DNA of 64,000 nt, from assembly GCF_900182695.1 (NCBI RefSeq), contig NZ_FXTK01000002.1, forward strand, positions 307,198-371,197, written 5' to 3'. The position numbers were made by a program, and so were the translations under genes. Origin of the DNA: Paracoccus laeviglucosivorans. GTDB lineage: Bacteria; Pseudomonadota; Alphaproteobacteria; Rhodobacterales; Rhodobacteraceae. Positions 1 to 10,643 of the stretch are shown in pieces; the stretch's first letter is position 1; every line of letters begins with the position of its first letter. The notes beneath the pieces were generated by a model. It did no database searches. It saw only the letters and a list, made by a program, of their open reading frames with translations, and was not told the origin of the DNA.

Positions 1-831
1 CACCGTCTCGGACAGCTCCAGCATGGCAAGAACGCCGCGTTCAAGATCCGCATCCGTCTTTGCCATCGACAACACTTCGGCAAAGCAGGACGAGGAGACG
101 CAGTTGACCCATTGCCCCGCATGGATCACCCCGACCGAGAATGTGCAGTCTTCGGTCGTCATCGCCTCGATCTGCGGGATCTTGCGCGCCATCATCGCAA
201 TGGCCGAACGACCGTCTTTCAGCGCCCACCCGGCATGGGACGGCACGCCCCGCGTTTCCAGATTGAAGCGAGCGATGGCATAGCGCCCGATGACGCAGCC
301 GCCATCTGGGCGGGCGGGTTCGGGCACGACGACATATTTGTTCAGCCGCGCTTCCTGTTCAATCAGGTCGCGGGTTGCGGGGGTGCCGATTTCTTCGTCC
401 GGGGTCAGCAGGAAGGTCACGGGCAAGGGCGTATTCAGCCCCGCCCGCATGATCTGGCGCATCGCTTCCAGCGCGACGAAATTGCCGCCCTTCATGTCCT
501 GAATGCCGGGGCCGTAAAGTTTGCCGCCGTCGCGCCGCCACGGGTTCTGGCCCAGCGTGCCGACCGGATGCACGGTGTCCAGATGCCCCGAAACGAGGAT
601 GCCCGGCTTGCCCTGATCGGGATGCGGGAACCGCACCCGCAACGATGGGCCGCAGCCCAGACGTCCGGGGATCACCTCAAGGCTGGCGCCCGCTGCGGCG
701 GCGTCATAGGCCACGACATCGACCATGCGCGCGACGGCCGCGGGGTCGAAGGTGGGGCTTTCGGTTTCGATCCATGGCTGCAGGCGCTGGATCATGTCTT
801 CAAGATCAAAGGGCAGTTCCAGAAACGACAT
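1..831 (-). CDS. M20 family peptidase, 3' end outside the window
   Basis: A continuous minus-strand reading frame runs from an ATG at 831 off the left edge of the window, giving 277 codons. It shows metallopeptidase M20 (ArgE/CPG2-type) motifs: GHLDTVHPVG with the metal-binding His and Asp, YGPGIQDMKGG with the bridging Asp, and TPDEEIGTPATR with the catalytic Glu pair. The family hydrolyses N-acyl amino acids or C-terminal amino acids of small peptides using two zinc ions. The start overlaps the stop of the preceding M20 gene by one base (TGATG), so the two are probably translationally coupled. It is the distal gene of an importer operon, which suggests it processes an imported peptide or acylated amino acid. 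The exact substrate cannot be read from the sequence. The final metal-binding His would lie outside the window. Confidence 0.85.
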   Translation of the reverse strand, partial: MSFLELPFDLEDMIQRLQPWIETESPTFDPAAVARMVDVVAYDAAAAGASLEVIPGRLGCGPSLRVRFPHPDQGKPGILVSGHLDTVHPVGTLGQNPWRRDGGKLYGPGIQDMKGGNFVALEAMRQIMRAGLNTPLPVTFLLTPDEEIGTPATRDLIEQEARLNKYVVVPEPARPDGGCVIGRYAIARFNLETRGVPSHAGWALKDGRSAIAMMARKIPQIEAMTTEDCTFSVGVIHAGQWVNCVSSSCFAEVLSMAKTDADLERGVLAMLELSETV

Positions 832-2006
832 CAGGCGGCGTCCTTCATCGGCATGCGGCGTTCGATAATCCGGGCATAGATGGATGACCCGATGGGCAGG
901 GTCGCCGGGTCCAAGACAAAGGCGGGGTTGTGCAGCGCTGCCTGTCCGCCATGCATGACGTTGATATAGGCGCCGGGGATTTTCGCGGACATGTCGGCGA
1001 AATCTTCGGACCCCATCACCAGCGGGCCCTGATCCGAGACGTTGTCGGCCCCCAGCACATCCGCCGCCGCCGCGACATAGGCGTCGGACAGTTCCGGTTC
1101 ATTGACCAGCACGTCGAAGACATTGCGCAGGTCCAGATCAATCGCGATGCCATGCGCCAGCGCCAGACCGTCGCAAACTTCGCGCATCCGCGTGGCGACA
1201 AGATCCATCACCGCCTGATCGAAATAGCGCACGGTGCCGGTGATTGTCGCCGTTTCCGGCACGATGTTATAGGCCGATCCGGTATGGAACTGCGTGCAGG
1301 ACAGCACGCATGGTTTGACCGGATCGACATTGCGCGACACGACCGTCTGAAGCAGCCCGACCAGTTCAGCCCCGATCACCAGCGCATCGCGCGACTGATG
1401 CGGTGCGGCGGCATGGCTGCCCCGGCCGCGGATGGTGATGTCGAAAAACGATGCCCCGGCCATCATCGGACCCTTGCGGATGCGGGCAAGGCCGGTTTCC
1501 GACAGCGGCTGGTTGTGCATCCCGTAAACCTCGTCCACGGGAAATTTCTCGAACAGCCCTTCGGCGATCATGCGGCGCGCGCCGCCCAGACCTTCTTCGG
1601 CGGGTTGGAAGATAAAGACCGCCGTGCCGTCGAAATCCCGCGTCGCCGCCAGATATTGCGCCGCGCCCAGCAGCATCGTGGTGTGGCCGTCATGTCCGCA
1701 GGCGTGCATCGTGTCAGCGTTTGTCGAGGCATAGGGCAGGCCGGTGATTTCCTGGATCGGCAGCGCATCCATATCCGCGCGCAACCCGATGCGGCGGTTG
1801 CCCTGACCCTTGCCGCGCAGGATGCCCACGACGCCGGTTGCGGCGATGCCCGGATGCACCTCGTCGAAGCCCCAGTCGCGCAGGCATCTTTCGACTATGC
1901 CCGAGGTGCGGTTTTCCTGAAAGCCGATCTCGGGATTGGCGTGCAGATCCTCGAAAATTTCGCGCATCTTCGGCGCATTGTCCTGAATATATTGAATGAC
2001 GGGCAT
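831..2006 (-). CDS. M20 family amidohydrolase (hippurate hydrolase / AmhX type)
   Basis: This 391-aa cytoplasmic protein is a normal length for the M20D hippurate/IAA-amino-acid hydrolase group. Visible motifs in order are GLRADMDALPIQE, MHACGHDGHTTMLLG (metal-binding Cys and His residues), QPAEEGLGGA (catalytic Glu), GMHNQP and MGSEDFADMS. These enzymes release an amino acid from an N-acyl amino acid or small peptide. The start at 2006 has a strong AGGAGG ribosome site. Only 10 bases separate it from the upstream ATPase gene, and its stop overlaps the start of the next M20 gene. Two M20 enzymes behind one Dpp-type importer suggest stepwise hydrolysis of one imported compound; that is inference. 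Confidence 0.9.
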   Translation of the reverse strand: MPVIQYIQDNAPKMREIFEDLHANPEIGFQENRTSGIVERCLRDWGFDEVHPGIAATGVVGILRGKGQGNRRIGLRADMDALPIQEITGLPYASTNADTMHACGHDGHTTMLLGAAQYLAATRDFDGTAVFIFQPAEEGLGGARRMIAEGLFEKFPVDEVYGMHNQPLSETGLARIRKGPMMAGASFFDITIRGRGSHAAAPHQSRDALVIGAELVGLLQTVVSRNVDPVKPCVLSCTQFHTGSAYNIVPETATITGTVRYFDQAVMDLVATRMREVCDGLALAHGIAIDLDLRNVFDVLVNEPELSDAYVAAAADVLGADNVSDQGPLVMGSEDFADMSAKIPGAYINVMHGGQAALHNPAFVLDPATLPIGSSIYARIIERRMPMKDAA

Positions 2007-2016
2007 GTCTTTCCTC

Positions 2017-3672
<1,656 letters not shown>

Positions 3673-3675
3673 GGG

Positions 3676-4557
3676 TCAGCCCTCGCGTTTCTTCATGCGG
3701 GGGTCCAGCGCGTCGCGGGCGGCGTCCCCGATCAGGTTGATGGACAGCACGCAGATCGTCAGCAGCAGGCCGGGCCACAGGATGATGCCGGGATTGATGC
3801 GGAAATACTGCCGCCCCTCGGCCATGATATTGCCCCATGTGGGGATTTCCGTGCTGATGCCCGCTCCAAGAAACGACAGCAGCGCCTCGGTCAGGATTGC
3901 GGATGCGACGATATAGGTGCCCTGAACGATCATCGGTGCCATGGTATTGGGCAGCAGATGCTGGAACAGGATTTTCGGGGTCGAGGAACCCAGCGCGACC
4001 GCCGCCTCGACATAGGGTTCTTCTCGGGCGGTCAGCACGACCGAGCGGACAAGGCGCACGACGCGCGGCACCTCGGGAATGGTGATCGCCGCGATGACCG
4101 ATCCGATGGACGGGCCGTTCAGCGCCACCAGCGCAATCGCGATCAGGATCGAAGGCATGGCCATCAGTGCATCCATCATCCGCATGATGATGGCATCCGC
4201 GATGCGGAAATAGCCCGCGACCAGCCCGATCAGCACGCCCAGCCCCAACGCCGTCACCGCCGCTGCGCAGCCGATCAGCAACGAGATGCGCCCGCCAAGG
4301 ATCATGCGTGAAAACAGGTCGCGGCCAAAGCCGTCGGTCCCCAGCAGGTATTCGTCGGATGGCGGCTTCAGCCGCATCAGCGGGTCCATCGCCAGCGGAT
4401 CATGCGTGGCGATCCAGGGCGAAAAGACGGTCAGGCCGATCACGGCCAGCAGCATGAAGGCTGCGATGAACGGCGCGATGCCGGTCTGGGTGGGCGAGAC
4501 AAGCGACAGAAGGCGCAAGGACAGCGGCTTCTGAGTCAGGTTGGGTTCCATGGCCAT
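3676..4557 (-). CDS. ABC transporter permease, DppC type
   Basis: This 293-aa integral membrane protein has about six hydrophobic segments after a short N-terminal cytoplasmic tail. The family landmarks are the GTDGFGRDLFSRMI element after the first segment and the coupling-loop region around EEPYVEAAVALGSS. It forms the inner-membrane channel with the DppB-like permease. Its ATG at 4557 overlaps the dppB-like stop by one base (TGATG), indicating coupled translation and equal stoichiometry. Substrate class is peptide or nickel-type family by homology, and the neighbouring peptidases favour peptides or acyl-amino acids. Confidence 0.93.
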   Translation of the reverse strand: MAMEPNLTQKPLSLRLLSLVSPTQTGIAPFIAAFMLLAVIGLTVFSPWIATHDPLAMDPLMRLKPPSDEYLLGTDGFGRDLFSRMILGGRISLLIGCAAAVTALGLGVLIGLVAGYFRIADAIIMRMMDALMAMPSILIAIALVALNGPSIGSVIAAITIPEVPRVVRLVRSVVLTAREEPYVEAAVALGSSTPKILFQHLLPNTMAPMIVQGTYIVASAILTEALLSFLGAGISTEIPTWGNIMAEGRQYFRINPGIILWPGLLLTICVLSINLIGDAARDALDPRMKKREG

Positions 4558-5498
4558 CAGTAGCGGATCCTTGGGTCGAACAGCGGATAGGACAGGTCGA
4601 TCAGCAGGTTCACAAAGACGTAAAGCCCGGCGGTCAGCAGGATCAGCGCCTGAATGACCGGATAGTCGCGTGCCAGCACGGCATCGACGGTCAGCCGCCC
4701 GATGCCGGGAATGTTGAAGATCGTTTCAGTCACCACCACGCCGGAAATCAGCAGGGCAAAGCCCGCGCCGATGATCGTGGCGATGGGCACGGCGGCGTTC
4801 TTCAGCGCGTGGACGAACAGCAGGCGACGTTCACCGACCCCCTTGGCGCGGGCGGTGCGGATGTAATCTTCGTTCAGCACGTCCAGCATGGCGGCGCGCG
4901 TCATCCGGGCGATCAGCGCGATATAGATCGAGGCCAGCGTCAGCGCAGGCAGAATGGCGCGGTCAAGAAACGGCATCAGCCCACCCGATAGCGGGCGATA
5001 GCCCTGCGGCGGGAACCAGCCCAGTTTGACCGAAAAGATCAGCAGCAGCACATAGCCGACCAGAAACACCGGAACCGAAAAGCCCAGCACTGAAAAGGAC
5101 ATGACCAGATAATCCGCCCAGGTGCGGTGCTTCCATGCGGCAATGACCCCCATCGGGATCGCCAGCAGCACCGTGATCAGCATGGTCAGCACCGCCAGCG
5201 ACACCGAAGGCATGACGCGCTGCGACACCAGATCCAGCACCGGCACGTTCGAGATCAAGGATGTGCCAAAATCGCCGCGCATGATGCCGCCGACCCAGGA
5301 CAGGTATTGTGTCAGGATGGGCTGGTTCAGGCCCATCGCTTCGCGGATGCGTTCCAACTGTTCGGGCGTGGCCTGATCGCCCGCGATGATCGCGGCGGGA
5401 TCGCCCGGCGTCAGGCGCAGCAGCAGAAAGACGAAGACGGACACGAGCAGCAGAATCGGCACGACCGACAGCACCCGCTTGATGGTATAGCTCAGCAT
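4557..5498 (-). CDS. ABC transporter permease, DppB type
   Basis: This 313-aa membrane protein has the classic DppB layout: an N-terminal membrane segment (KRVLSVVPILLLVSVFVFLL), the LTPGDPAA element, several further hydrophobic segments and the ARAKGVGERRLLF coupling loop. It pairs with the DppC-like permease. A 69-base spacer containing a strong stem-loop separates it from the binding-protein gene upstream. The ribosome site GGAGGAACC sits directly before the ATG. Confidence 0.93.
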   Translation of the reverse strand: MLSYTIKRVLSVVPILLLVSVFVFLLLRLTPGDPAAIIAGDQATPEQLERIREAMGLNQPILTQYLSWVGGIMRGDFGTSLISNVPVLDLVSQRVMPSVSLAVLTMLITVLLAIPMGVIAAWKHRTWADYLVMSFSVLGFSVPVFLVGYVLLLIFSVKLGWFPPQGYRPLSGGLMPFLDRAILPALTLASIYIALIARMTRAAMLDVLNEDYIRTARAKGVGERRLLFVHALKNAAVPIATIIGAGFALLISGVVVTETIFNIPGIGRLTVDAVLARDYPVIQALILLTAGLYVFVNLLIDLSYPLFDPRIRY

Positions 5499-5529
5499 GG
5501 TTCCTCCGCTGGTTCGCGGCCAAGGGCTG

Positions 5530-5555
5530 GCCCGGCGCGCAGATGGGCGCCGGGC
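5530..5555 (-). other. Intercistronic stem-loop between binding protein and permease genes
   Basis: The arms GCCCGGCGC (5530-5538) and GCGCCGGGC (5547-5555) form a perfect 9-bp GC stem with an 8-base loop, with no T-run after it. It sits between the dppA-like stop and the dppB-like start. In many importer operons such hairpins protect the upstream binding-protein mRNA from 3' decay and raise its level over the permeases. That role is inferred here. Confidence 0.6.
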
Positions 5556-5567
5556 GATGCGGGATGC

Positions 5568-7154
5568 TTATTCCTCGGCCTTCTTGATGCCCCAGAAAAC
5601 CGGGATCGGCGTGGGCGGCATATCTGTCACCACGACGCGACGTGCCTGCGGAAAGTTGTATTCGCCCAAGGGGATATAGGTGCCGAATTCCAGCGCATGG
5701 GCCTGGATCTTGTCGGCTGCGGCCTTTTGTGCCTCGGGGGTCGAGGCGTCGATGAACTCCTTGCGCAGGTCTTCGATGGTGGGATCGTCGGGCCAGCCGA
5801 ACCATGCCTGATCGCCGCGACCGTTCACCATGACGTTGCCGATGGGGTTCGCGATCTCCGAAATCTGCCAGTTGGTGAAAAAGATGTTCCACCCTCCGGC
5901 CTGCGGTGCATCCATCGAGGCGCGGCGGGTCACAAGCGTCTGCCAGTCCATCGGCTGCATATCGACGTTGAAGCCCGCCGCCCGCAATTGCTGCGCCGCC
6001 ACCACTGGCTGCGCCTTGAGCGTGGGCCCGTCGGTGGGCTGCATCAGCACGACCGGCGTATTGTCATAGCCTGCTTCCTGAAGCAGAGCCTTGGCCCCCT
6101 CGGGATTGCCGGCGGCGGTCAGCGTCTCGGTCCCGGCGGCGCTTTCCAGACGTGTGCCGCAGCCGAATATCGCGCCGCAGGTCTTGTAATATTCCGGGCT
6201 GCCGGTCAGTGCGGCCAGCACAGGTTCTTGCGACATCGCCATGATTGCCGCCTGCCGGATCTTGGGATTGTCAAAGGGCGGGTGCTTGAAATTCATCCGG
6301 CCCATCGTCTGGAACCCGGTCGAGGCGCGCTGTTCGACGGTGACGGTATCGTCACCCTCCAGCAGCGGGATCAGGTCCACCGGCATCGATTCGATGATGT
6401 CGATATCACCCGATTGCAGCGCGTTCACCGCCGTCTGGCTGTCGGACATGGTGACCCAGCGCACCTTGTCCACATTCACGACCTTGCCCCCCGCATAGGC
6501 CGAGGAAGGTTCGGACCGTGGCACATATTCCGCGAATTTCTCGTAAGTGACGCCAACGCCCGGCTGGAATTCGGCAGGCACGAACTTGAACGGACCCGAG
6601 CCGATATGCTCGGAAATCGCGGTGTCGGCGGGCGTGTCCGCGATGCGCTTGGGCATGATAAAGGGCGGCACGGCGGATTGTTTGCCGACCGTTTCAAGGA
6701 AGGGGCCAAAGGGCGCGCACAGCGTCCAGACGACCGTCTTGTCGTCCTTGGCCTCGATCCCCGCCGTCACGTCCATGATCATCTGGCCGCCGGAATCGCG
6801 TGCGCCCCAGCGTTTCAGCGACGCCACCACGTCTTCGGCGGTGACGGGCGTGCCGTCATGGAACATCAGCCCGTCGCGCAGCGTAAAGGTATAGGTCAGG
6901 CCGTCATCAGACGCGGTGAACTCGGCCATCTGCGGCTTGATCTTGGCATTCTCGTCCTCGGCGATCAGCACATCATAGATCATGTATCCGTGGTCGCGGG
7001 TGATATGGGCGGTGGTGATGATCGGGTCCAGCACGCGCAGGTCGGAATGCATCACCGCCGTCACGGTCGTTTCGGCCAGCGCACCGCCCGCCGCCATAGC
7101 CAGCACCGAGGCGAAAAACCCGCGCTTGAGCGAAAGTTTCAGGGATTGGTTCAT
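5568..7154 (-). CDS. Periplasmic substrate-binding protein, SBP family 5 (DppA type)
   Basis: This 528-aa protein has a Sec signal peptide in its first 27 or so residues (basic start, hydrophobic core, cleavage near GGALA-E). The mature part carries family-5 features such as LRDGLMFHDGTPVTAEDV and the KIRQAAIMAMSQEPV region. It captures the substrate in the periplasm for the downstream permeases. It lies 33 bases after the M81 gene and before the permeases, so it belongs to the same leftward operon. The ligand is not determinable from sequence; dipeptides, glutathione or acylated amino acids are all possible. Confidence 0.92.
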   Translation of the reverse strand: MNQSLKLSLKRGFFASVLAMAAGGALAETTVTAVMHSDLRVLDPIITTAHITRDHGYMIYDVLIAEDENAKIKPQMAEFTASDDGLTYTFTLRDGLMFHDGTPVTAEDVVASLKRWGARDSGGQMIMDVTAGIEAKDDKTVVWTLCAPFGPFLETVGKQSAVPPFIMPKRIADTPADTAISEHIGSGPFKFVPAEFQPGVGVTYEKFAEYVPRSEPSSAYAGGKVVNVDKVRWVTMSDSQTAVNALQSGDIDIIESMPVDLIPLLEGDDTVTVEQRASTGFQTMGRMNFKHPPFDNPKIRQAAIMAMSQEPVLAALTGSPEYYKTCGAIFGCGTRLESAAGTETLTAAGNPEGAKALLQEAGYDNTPVVLMQPTDGPTLKAQPVVAAQQLRAAGFNVDMQPMDWQTLVTRRASMDAPQAGGWNIFFTNWQISEIANPIGNVMVNGRGDQAWFGWPDDPTIEDLRKEFIDASTPEAQKAAADKIQAHALEFGTYIPLGEYNFPQARRVVVTDMPPTPIPVFWGIKKAEE

Positions 7155-7187
7155 CTGTTACGTCTCTCTCTGTTGGGTTTTTTTGGA

Positions 7188-8668
7188 TTATTGAAAGCTG
7201 GGCCCCAGGGGCTTCAGCCGGATGCCCGGACGCAGCGCCGTCCATGGCAGGGCCGAGGGGCAAAGCGGCATTGCGCCGGGTGCGACGGCCACGATGATTT
7301 CGGTGGCGATGGGTTCGAAATCGGCGCGGAAATGGACCGAGCTTTTGTTGACAAGTATCTGTTGCGCCTCGGGTTCGATCCCGACCATGCGATAGAAATT
7401 GCGATCGGCCATCTGCGCGATATGGCTGGTTACCACGACCCGCACGCCGCCGATCCGCAGGCAGGCTGACGGCCCCATGTCGATAAGTGTGCCACCGTAA
7501 TAGGGCCGGTGGCATGGACGCGGCCATCAGACAGGCATTCGACCGTCGCGCGCACCGCCAAGGGCGCATCATCCGCCAGCCCCGAGCGACCGCCCAATGC
7601 CACCTCGATCACCGCGCCCGTGCCTGCGGCATGGGCGGCGCGGGCGGTATCGGGGTCGTGCAGATTGCCCAAAGCCGCGTCCTGCGCGTCGCAGGCAATC
7701 AGCGCCCGCAGCATTCCGGTGGTATCCGATGACCCGCCTGCGCCGGGATTGTCCTGCGTATCGGCGATGACCACGGGGCCACGTGCCGCCATGGCGTGGC
7801 GCACCGCAGCCTCGGGCGTGAAAGCCTCGCCCGCGAAATCCGCTTCGCGCGCGTTCAGCGCGGCCAGCATGGCATCGGCCCATTCCTCGACCGCCTGCGC
7901 GTCGGGGCCATAGGCAAAGACCGCAGGCCCGCATTCGTCGAAATCCGACGCGGGAAAGCCCATGAAGATCGACGCCGTGGCGACACCCGCAGGCACCTCA
8001 TGCGTCATCGCATAAAGGCTGCGCGCGGGTTCGGCCCCTGTATATTGCCATGCGATGGGGATCAGGAAATCGCCCTGCCGCATGGCCTTGGGCCAGCGCG
8101 CGCCCGTGCGCAGCATCTGGTCCAGCGCCCGTGCCGCGCGCAAACCCGTTTCCGCCATGTCGATATGGGGATAGGTGCGAAAGCCCACCATGATATCGGA
8201 AAGCTGGAACATCCGCCGCGTAATATTGCCGTGCAGGTCCAGCGAAATGGCGATGGGTGTATCGGGAAACAGCGCGCTGATGCGGGACAGAAGCTCTCCC
8301 TCTCCGTCCGGCGCGTGTTCTGCGACCATCGCGCCATGCAGGTCCAGATAGATCGCGTCAAAGGGCGCGGCGGCCTGCAGGCCGGTCAGGATTTCTGCGA
8401 CGATCTGCTCATACGCGGCGCGGGTGACGGGGGCCGAGGGGATGGCCCCGGTCCACAGCACGGGCGCCACGTCCCAGCCTGCGGCTTCGGCCAGATCGAA
8501 TGCGCCCGCCATGCCCAGATTGACGCCGCGGATGGCATCGCGCAGGTCCGCGCCGCGTGTCAGCGGCACGTATCCGCCACCTTGCAGAAATGCCGCCATA
8601 TCGGCCGGGGCCGAGGCGAAGCTGTTGCTTTCATGCAGGAAACCCGCGAAGGCCACGCGAAACGTCAA
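7188..8668 (-). pseudogene. M81 (MlrC-type) metallopeptidase interrupted by a one-base frameshift
   Basis: The reading frame from a TTG at 8668 (with GGGG upstream) gives an M81/MlrC-type protein: GFLHESNSF, YLDLHGAMV and LDLHGNITRRM include the metal-binding His and Asp residues. This frame stops at 7430 after an unrelated tail. A second frame, ending in TAA at 7188, supplies the missing family C-terminus (GPSACLRIGGVRVVVTS, then an HFRADFEPIA-type stretch). The join is at a run of three G on the plus strand (7503-7505). One extra base there would restore a 493-aa protein, the normal family length, reading GPYYGGTLIDMG across the junction. M81 enzymes include the microcystin-linearising MlrC; other substrates are mostly unknown. 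It is first in the Dpp-type operon. The frameshift may be real or a homopolymer sequencing error. Confidence 0.85.
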
Positions 8669-8699
8669 GATTCACCCCGTCCGTTTATTCGATTATTGT

Positions 8700-8716
8700 G
8701 TATCGTCTGACGATAC
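8700..8716. promoter_or_regulatory. Palindromic operator candidate for the adjacent IclR regulator
   Basis: GTATCGT-CTG-ACGATAC is a perfect inverted repeat of 7-bp arms with a 3-base spacer. It lies 31 bases upstream of the M81/Dpp operon start and 75 bases before the preferred start of the divergent IclR gene. Its core TATCG-N5-CGATA recurs beside the second IclR gene of this window (30844-30860 and elsewhere), which supports an IclR-family site. Binding is inferred. Confidence 0.65.
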
Positions 8717-8791
8717 TGTAATATTGAAATCATGGGCGGGGTGATCCGGCCCTGTCAACGATTTTTCTTGGTCAGAAAGAACCGCACCAGC

Positions 8792-9607
8792 ATGTTTCGC
8801 AAACTGATCGGTGTTTCGACATTCGACCCCGAAGAAGCCCAGCAATTTGGCGATGATCCACTGTTCATTCGCGCTTTGGCGCGGGGGGTTGCTGTGCTTT
8901 CCGCGTTTGAACTGGCGCATAAACCCCTGTCGCTCAGTGAGATTTCGCAGCTTTCCGGCGTGGACCGCAGCGCGGCGCAGCGCGTGGTCCATACGCTGAT
9001 GCAGCTGGGAATGATCGTGCGCGATGAGGAAGATCGCGGCTATCTGCCGGGCAAGCGCATCCTGACCATGGCCTATTCCTGCCTGCGGCTGACGCCCATC
9101 TGCCAAAAGGCAACGCCAGCGCTGCTGGAACTGCGCCGCCGCACGCGCGAACGTGTGGATATGTCGCTTTGGGACGACACGCGCCTGATCTATGCGATGC
9201 GGATGCCCTCGAAGCACGAGATTTTCACCGCCACGCTGACCGGCAACACTGTGCCCGTTTATTGCACAGCCGGGGGGATTTCTGTCTTGGCACGTCTGGG
9301 CGATGATGAGATCGCGGACATCTTTGCCCGCTCGGACCTGACACCTTTCACGCCCGACACGTTCACAACGCTGGATCAGGTCATGCAGGCGGTGCGGGAA
9401 ACCCGCAATCGTGGCCATGCCATCGCCGTGCGTCAGCTTTTGCGCCATGAAATCGCAATGGGTGTCGCAGTTCTGGGCGAAGACAACCGCCCCGTCGGCG
9501 CGATTCATCTGGCCGGTTCGCTGGATGAACACAGTGCCGAGGATTTCTCGGCCAAGTTCGGCACGCTGTTGCAGCAGACCGGGCAGTCGCTTTCCGAATA
9601 CCGCTAG
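8792..9607 (+). CDS. IclR family transcriptional regulator
   Basis: This 271-aa protein has an N-terminal winged helix (about residues 25-85, with SLSEISQLSGVDRSAAQRVV as the HTH) and a C-terminal IclR effector domain (about 100-260, with VPVYCTAGGISVLARL). The ATG at 8792 is chosen because the family begins shortly before the HTH; an in-frame ATG at 8732 would add 20 unlikely residues. It is divergent from the M81/Dpp/M20 operon and a 17-bp palindrome lies between them, so it probably controls that operon and itself. Its last 4 bases overlap the convergent GlxA-type gene at a shared CTAG. Confidence 0.88.
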   Translation: MFRKLIGVSTFDPEEAQQFGDDPLFIRALARGVAVLSAFELAHKPLSLSEISQLSGVDRSAAQRVVHTLMQLGMIVRDEEDRGYLPGKRILTMAYSCLRLTPICQKATPALLELRRRTRERVDMSLWDDTRLIYAMRMPSKHEIFTATLTGNTVPVYCTAGGISVLARLGDDEIADIFARSDLTPFTPDTFTTLDQVMQAVRETRNRGHAIAVRQLLRHEIAMGVAVLGEDNRPVGAIHLAGSLDEHSAEDFSAKFGTLLQQTGQSLSEYR

Positions 9608-10527
9608 GGGCGGGGTCTGCGGTCCTGTCGGATCGGGTGGCCATACGCGCGCCGGAACGCCTTGCTAAGCGCGGGCGCGTCGGCATAGCCGCAGCGCAGG
9701 GCAATCTCGCGCAGGTCCAATTCGGTGCTGGCGGCAAGTTCGCGGGCCTGCGACAGCCGCAGCATCTGGAAATACCGCCCCGGTGCCATGCCGACCTCGG
9801 CCCGGAACAGGCGGTCCAGCTTGCTAAGCGATACGCCGGTTCTGGCGGCGATCCGGGGCAGGGGCAGCGGATCTTCGATCGTCTCGATCATCAGGTTCAT
9901 CGCCTGCCGCAGCCGCGCCGTGCCTTTGCGCGGCAGGCCCAGCCCGCTTGCGCCGCCCTGCTGGCGGTCGGCATCATGCAGGAACATGGACGAGGCGATG
10001 AAGGCATTGGCCTGCCCGAACCGCTCGGCGATAAAGGCCAGCATCAGGTCCAGCGCACTGGCCGCACCGCCGCAGGACCAGACGCGGCCTTGCATCACAT
10101 AGGGCGTGCCATCGACCTGAATATCGGGAAAGCCTTCCGCAAACTCGGTCAGCAGCGACCAGTGCAGCGTGGCGCGCTGGCCATCCAGCAACCCCGCCGC
10201 CGCGATCAGCCATGCGCCACTATCTGCGCCGACGACGATCCGGCTTTGCCGTGACAGGCTTGACACGCGGCGCAACCCCGCCCCTGCCGCATGGTCGCGA
10301 TAGCCATATCCCGCAACCACGATCAGCAGATCATAAGCCCCCGCCGCCGCCCCATCTGGCGCCACCGCCAACCCGCTGGAGGACCGGACCGGCCCACCTT
10401 CGGGCGTCAGCACCTGCCAGCGGATGTCGATGCCCGCCTGATCGCGAACCGCCCGCAAGGGCTCAAGCAGGCAGGACAGCACCATATTGGAAAAGCCGTC
10501 GAAAAGCAGAAACCCGACCCGGACCAT
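9604..10527 (-). CDS. GlxA family AraC-type regulator (DJ-1/PfpI plus AraC HTH)
   Basis: This 307-aa protein has an N-terminal DJ-1/PfpI-like class I amidotransferase fold (about 1-170, containing LLIVVAGYG and VVGADSGAWLIAAAGLL) and a C-terminal AraC/XylS double HTH (about 205-300, with IAARTGVSLSKLDRLFRAE). Regulators of this family control carnitine, betaine and arginine catabolism in proteobacteria. It is divergent from the BKACE/carnitine dehydrogenase operon, whose start is 116 bases away, so it is a candidate regulator of it. A second GlxA-type gene lies just after that operon. Confidence 0.85.
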   Translation of the reverse strand: MVRVGFLLFDGFSNMVLSCLLEPLRAVRDQAGIDIRWQVLTPEGGPVRSSSGLAVAPDGAAAGAYDLLIVVAGYGYRDHAAGAGLRRVSSLSRQSRIVVGADSGAWLIAAAGLLDGQRATLHWSLLTEFAEGFPDIQVDGTPYVMQGRVWSCGGAASALDLMLAFIAERFGQANAFIASSMFLHDADRQQGGASGLGLPRKGTARLRQAMNLMIETIEDPLPLPRIAARTGVSLSKLDRLFRAEVGMAPGRYFQMLRLSQARELAASTELDLREIALRCGYADAPALSKAFRRAYGHPIRQDRRPRP

Positions 10528-10643
10528 GAAAGCTGCGCTGATATGACAATCAGACGATAGAATAGGACAATTCAGACCTACTGCAAACCCCTAGCATCAC
10601 GGGCAAGGGGGCCGGTTCAAGGCCCGCCAACAGGAGTGTTGCA

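Noticed and set aside
5127..7469. Plus-strand open frame of 780 codons opposite the dppA/dppB-like genes
   Set aside because: Antisense shadow with no ribosome site and no family features; the opposite strand encodes an intact importer.
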